DNA of 64,000 nucleotides, taken from the NCBI GenBank assembly GCA_902729315.2, contig LR746277.1, positions 4,097,001-4,161,000 on the forward strand, read 5' to 3'. Shown here piece after piece: positions 59,664 to 64,000 of the stretch (the first letter of the stretch is position 1; every line of letters starts with the position of its first letter). A program made the translations under genes and the position numbers. Below the pieces are notes generated by a model that was given only the letters and a program-made list of their open reading frames with translations, made no database searches and had not been told where the DNA came from. Source of the DNA: Spirodela intermedia. Taxonomy: Eukaryota; Streptophyta; Magnoliopsida; Alismatales; Araceae.

Positions 59664-62600
59664 ATGGCTGGGGGCCAGACTGCCTTCATCAAACACCTCC
59701 GCCCCGTGAATCTCAGCCGAACGGTTATTCCGGGTTCTCAGAGTGGGGTCTTCCCTTCTACCGACGCCCACCCCCTACTGGACCATCACCTCCATTGCTG
59801 TCCCGGCGTCGCCTCCGACGTTGCCACCGCGGTTTCCTCTGTCGTTGGCCATACGGGAGGCTTCTCAACGATGGGTTTCCCAAGCCCTCACGGCGTCTGG
59901 TCCGCCGCCACATACTCCTGCCAGCATCTGCCCCCCATTGGGTTTGGAGAACAGACAGATGCCTCCAGCGTAACCTCTGGTCTCGTGTCCGCCCATCACA
60001 GTCCCCAGGAGAAGTTGCGGTCCCCGTCGTCGAAGAAGGTGAAGTTTCTCTGCAGCTTCGGCGGCAAGATCCTCCCGCGCCCCAGCGATGGTGTTCTTCG
60101 CTACGTCGGTGGCCACACCCGCATCATCGCCCTCCACAGAGATGCTTCATTTCAGGAAGTCATGTTGAAGATGACCGAGGCATTCGGCGGGCCTGCAGTT
60201 ATAAAATACCAGCTCCCAGATGAGGACCTGGATGCCCTGGTGTCTGTCTCCTGCCCCGAGGATTTCGAGAACATGATAGAGGAATATGACAAGCTCGTGG
60301 AGGCATCGGCAGAGGGGTCAGCAAAGCTCCGGGTGTTCCTTTTATCTCCCACTGAGCTGGATATTTCGGGTATCAATTTGGCTTCTGATTTCGATGACTC
60401 TGGACTGAGGTATGCGGACTTGGTGAACAATGGCACGGTAAGAGAGGTTCCAGGAATCAAGAGGAAGGAGAGTTCAGGGAGCCTTTCATCAACTCAGGCG
60501 TCTGACGGCGGGCCCGCTGAGCTTTCCGAAAACACAAATGAAGGCACGTCATTTTCGACTTCCTTTCCAACCATGGGTTCGCCAATGGCGTATCCAGATA
60601 CTTCAACGAGTCCCATGTTCTCAATATCACCAACGGCCACCGTAGCATTGGATGTACAATGTGGTTCAGGTATCATCCCTCAGAGCCAATCTTCAACTTG
60701 GGTGGAGCAGCCACTGCCTCCACCAGATGGGACAAATTATTTGCCATCTACATTCATTGACCCTCTTCAGGGTGGATTTAACCATGTTGAGCTCATCCAT
60801 GATTCCAGTCAATTTCAATATATAAGCCCCCAGTTATTAGGGGCAGCTGGTAACCTTGTTTCTCCTCCACGGTATCCATATCTCCCTGTTATGCATATTA
60901 CTGCAGCCATGCCAGTTGCCCCAGTGGGTCGTGGGAATCCAGTCATGACTGGGGTAGAAACTTACTCTGACAATGTTTGGGGAGGTGGGGCCACACATAT
61001 CTCGGGTAATCCAGCTTATGTACCCATTCAAGCACAGTCACAGCTCCCACCTTTTCCATCCTCTTTGCTACATCAGGTGCCACAACCAAGGATACTGCCA
61101 GGGCAGACATTGGGGTTCGAGGATTCTTCTTTGGGTCTGAGAGCTTTGCCACACGCTCATTCAGACATTATGATGTATCAGCACGAGAGTAATCCCGAAA
61201 GAGGGGAACCATTCCAGAGTCTCCATCCTGAGTATATGGCAAGCTCACATGTCCCTGTTAGAGTCGGAGCTGGAGCCGTTCCAGATAATGCAACAATGCA
61301 TCAACAGGGAGCATTTAGATATTCACAAGCTGTTGAATCACTGCAGGATAATGAAGTTGGTCCCCGTGAAGCAGTGAGTCTTGAAAAAAATAAGGTTCGC
61401 CGTCCATTGTTATTTAGCATTGCCAGTGCTGTGCCGGCCTCTTATGGGGAGTATTTAAACAATCGTACTCAGGCCTGGAATGAGGACTTGTTGCAGCTGC
61501 AGCAGCCTCCAACTGCACAGCCACAATACCCCCTTAAAGAACACCCTGTTTCCATCAATTCAGATGCAAACAATATCACTTCGAAAAAGAATGGAGTTAC
61601 TCAGGATTCAGAGCCCCCTGTCAGAGTCCCTGGAGTTGAATTTTCATATGATGATGATAAGCCTTTGAAAGGAATTAAAGGAGCATGTGACTTTAGCCAA
61701 CCTGAAGCTCCTGAGCCAAATAATCTTCGAATATCGGGATTTGATTCCCAGGTTGACAATTTTTTTCCTATTGATGGAACAATACAAGGTCTCTGCATGA
61801 GACGATGTGAGAGATCTGGAGTTATCGAACCATGGATATCAGTAGATGACACTTATCCCACTGCAGATAGTGAAATAAAGGCAGATAACTTGTCAACAGT
61901 TATAAAACCTCAGGATAACATTAGTCCAAGAATCAGAGAGGCAGATGCGTTTTTGGGCAAAGCTGTTGTTAGTCCTCAGATGGCAAGTGAAACATATTCT
62001 TTCAAGCTGGTTGATCTGGACACGTGCTTGAACTATCCTCGAACTGAGGATCCCAACAAGGTATGCCCAGTACTTGGGAAACTTGAATCACAAAACCGTA
62101 ATCCTGAATTGTGCACTGAGCCACCAGTTCCTCGTGAACCATTTCATCAAGGATCTAGTATCATCGTAGTCAGTGATTGGTCTGATGAAGCTTCACCATT
62201 ATACAATGGGGTTGCTGTGGGCAACGCTGTTGCCCCTTCAACCGAGACAGAAACATTTTCCTTATGCAGGGATAACCATGACGGAGATGTTCAAGAGCCA
62301 GATCCTTCAGAATCACTTTTTAACAGCATTGAACCATGGAAAATTATGGACAGATCTCCCTTGCTACCTGGCAGAGATATAATTGCTCCTAGTGACTCGT
62401 TTATTGAAAAAGACCCAGAGAATAGTGGTGAGTCCAGCACAGGCGCAGGGTCAGAGGAAGAGAGCTATCACCATGATATAGACTCACTGAGTAAGAGCGC
62501 ATGCAAAAATGTAATTCATCACGTGGAAGGTCAGGACTTGTCTTCTAAGTTGATGATATATTGAAGCTTATTCTTCACCTTATGTAATAATTTGCATTTC

Positions 62601-63742
62601 TTTTTTTCCTTTGCTCCTTATAGACACCCCTGAAGAGTTCATCAAGCAAGAGTTGCTGGTTCTTGCTGAGGGTGTGGCATCATCTGTGCTCCAGCAATCT
62701 ATTCCGCAGCATGAACCTCTAGGCTATGAAAATGCTTCTTTTTATGAATCTAACAATGATGGAACAATTCAGGGAACGCATCTGGATTCACAGACGTCAT
62801 CATGTCTCGGTTATTATAAAGAAGAGGTGACTCAGGTTCTGTTTATCCTTTTGCTCACTTTAAAATTTATTTTTAGTCTCTGAACGTGAAGTATATGGCC
62901 GTTCAGGACATTGGAATGTCACATAAATCGAGCCTTGATTTTCCTGTTCTGGAAGACATAGGGCGCCTTCAGGTTGTAGGCTTTTTTCTATGACTCAATG
63001 AATCACTTATATTCCTCTTGTTAATTGGTTTGATTGCTCATTGATATTTATTTCGGTATAGACAATAAGAAACAGTGATCTTGAAGAGTTGCAAGAATTA
63101 GGTTCGGGGACCTTCGGGACGGTTTATCATGGAAAGTGGAGGGGTTCCGATGTGGCAATTAAGAGAATCAATGATAGGTGTTTTTCTGGAAAGCAATCTG
63201 AGCAAGAACGCTTGGCAAGTATCAAGAATCATTTTCCCTTTATTTTTAATCTGAATTACTCCATTTTTTAAAAAAAAATCTTCTTTAGGTGCCTGTGCTT
63301 AAAGTGCTCGCTTCCTTTTTACAGAGGGCTGACTTTTGGAATGAAGCCTGCAAACTTGCTGACTTGCACCACCCGAATGTTGTGGCATTTTATGGTGTTG
63401 TTCTAGACGGCCCCGGGGGATCTGTTGCAACGATAACTGAATTTATGGTCAATGGATCTCTTCGACAAGCTCTGCAGAGGAGTCATAAGTAGGCCTTTCA
63501 TTCCCTTCCATTTTATTAGATGAAAGGTGTCTTATTACGAGATTCAATAAAAGGAGTGACATTACCCTAAATGTATAATGTCTCATTTCTTTAGGACACT
63601 TGACCGGCGCAAACGTCTGCTTATTGCTATGGATGTGGCATTTGGTATGGAGTACTTGCATGGAAAAAATATTGTTCATTTCGACTTAAAGAGCGACAAC
63701 TTGCTCGTCAATTTGAGGGATCCTAAACGCCCCATATGCAAG
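59664..63742 (+). CDS. Raf-like MAP kinase kinase kinase (group B) with PB1 domain, partial at right edge
   Basis: Six exons are visible: 59664-62529, 62624-62835, 62907-62972, 63062-63214, 63325-63488 and 63595-63742, giving 1,203 residues. A PB1 domain (about 126-212: [57 protein letters not shown]) is followed by about 830 residues of probably disordered linker. The kinase begins with [13 protein letters not shown] (about 1062) and VAIKR (lysine about 1082), then [15 protein letters not shown] and the catalytic loop [14 protein letters not shown] (about 1181-1194). The HRD arginine is Phe, as is usual in this plant group. Such kinases act early in osmotic and ABA signalling through SnRK2 (family knowledge). 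The DFG motif and C-lobe lie past the edge. The intron after 63214 appears to use a GC donor. Confidence 0.93.
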
Positions 63743-64000
63743 GTATTCATGTTAGAAACGTTTCCATCCACATCCTCCAAACCTTGAAATCGGCATCTAT
63801 TGACAGAAGGATTTATTGTTTTTAATCCAATCACATATACGGAATAAATTCCGAGTTGATGTTTTTTTATTAACTCTTACCTGAAATTTTCTTGGTCAAT
63901 TGCTTGATGAAATTTGTTTCTTCTCCTACTACTTGTGTTTTTCTTTCGTGATAATTTATCAAGAAAGAAGAGGAATCTTCCGAAAATTTTCTTATAACAA
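63743..64000 (+). other. Intron of the Raf-like kinase running off the right edge
   Basis: The sequence after the GTATTC donor at 63743 is AT-rich and contains no exon with the expected DFG/activation-loop sequence. Confidence 0.6.

Overview
The window is nuclear DNA of a flowering plant. The genes are split by many GT-AG introns, most of the proteins belong to plant-specific or plant-type families (KCBP kinesin, PLATZ, CRR6, HPAT, Raf-like MAPKKK), introns and flanks are AT-rich, and there are many (CT)n/(GA)n tracts. Several genes have GC-rich exons (PLATZ, the serine-rich protein, the F-box/LRR gene, the first HPAT exon), which leans toward a monocot. Thirteen genes in 64 kb with no recognisable transposon points to a compact, gene-dense genome. 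The species cannot be named from the sequence alone.

Layout from left to right: (1) KCBP, a calmodulin-binding MyTH4-FERM kinesin, minus strand, with only its N-terminal half present; (2) SKI3, the TPR scaffold of the cytoplasmic exosome cofactor, plus strand, 21 exons; (3) a small serine-rich-like protein, minus, one exon; (4) a PLATZ zinc-binding factor, plus, whose first coding exon is only the ATG; (5) CRR6, a chloroplast NDH assembly factor, plus; (6) a PHD / extended-PHD / SET trithorax-type protein of about 2,108 residues, plus, 20 exons; (7) HPAT, hydroxyproline O-arabinosyltransferase, minus, 8 exons; (8) an F-box/LRR protein, plus, one exon; (9) a RING-H2 E3 ligase with a possible myristoylation start, plus, 6 exons; (10) a DUF1677 protein, plus; (11) a conserved plant protein of unknown function, minus, 5 exons; (12) a small RHY1A-like RING-H2 protein, minus; (13) a PB1-domain Raf-like MAPKKK, plus, cut by the right edge.

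The genes do not form an operon or a pathway. Themes that recur are regulation (three ubiquitin-ligase components, a chromatin methyltransferase candidate, a transcription factor, a protein kinase) and head-to-head pairs sharing an upstream region (KCBP/SKI3, serine-rich/PLATZ, HPAT/F-box, RHY1A-like/Raf). TGGGCC-type elements cluster upstream of SKI3, the SET gene and the F-box gene. CACGTG boxes sit near the serine-rich and Raf genes.

Exon borders were placed by hand from GT/AG signals, reading-frame continuity and remembered family sequence. Frame closes in every model: every complete gene runs from ATG to stop without an internal stop. I did not find a convincing new molecular system. The most interesting items are the SET protein with its unassigned N-terminal half, two atypical splice junctions, the one-codon exon, a coding-like antisense segment inside an intron, several perfect hairpins, and local duplications.
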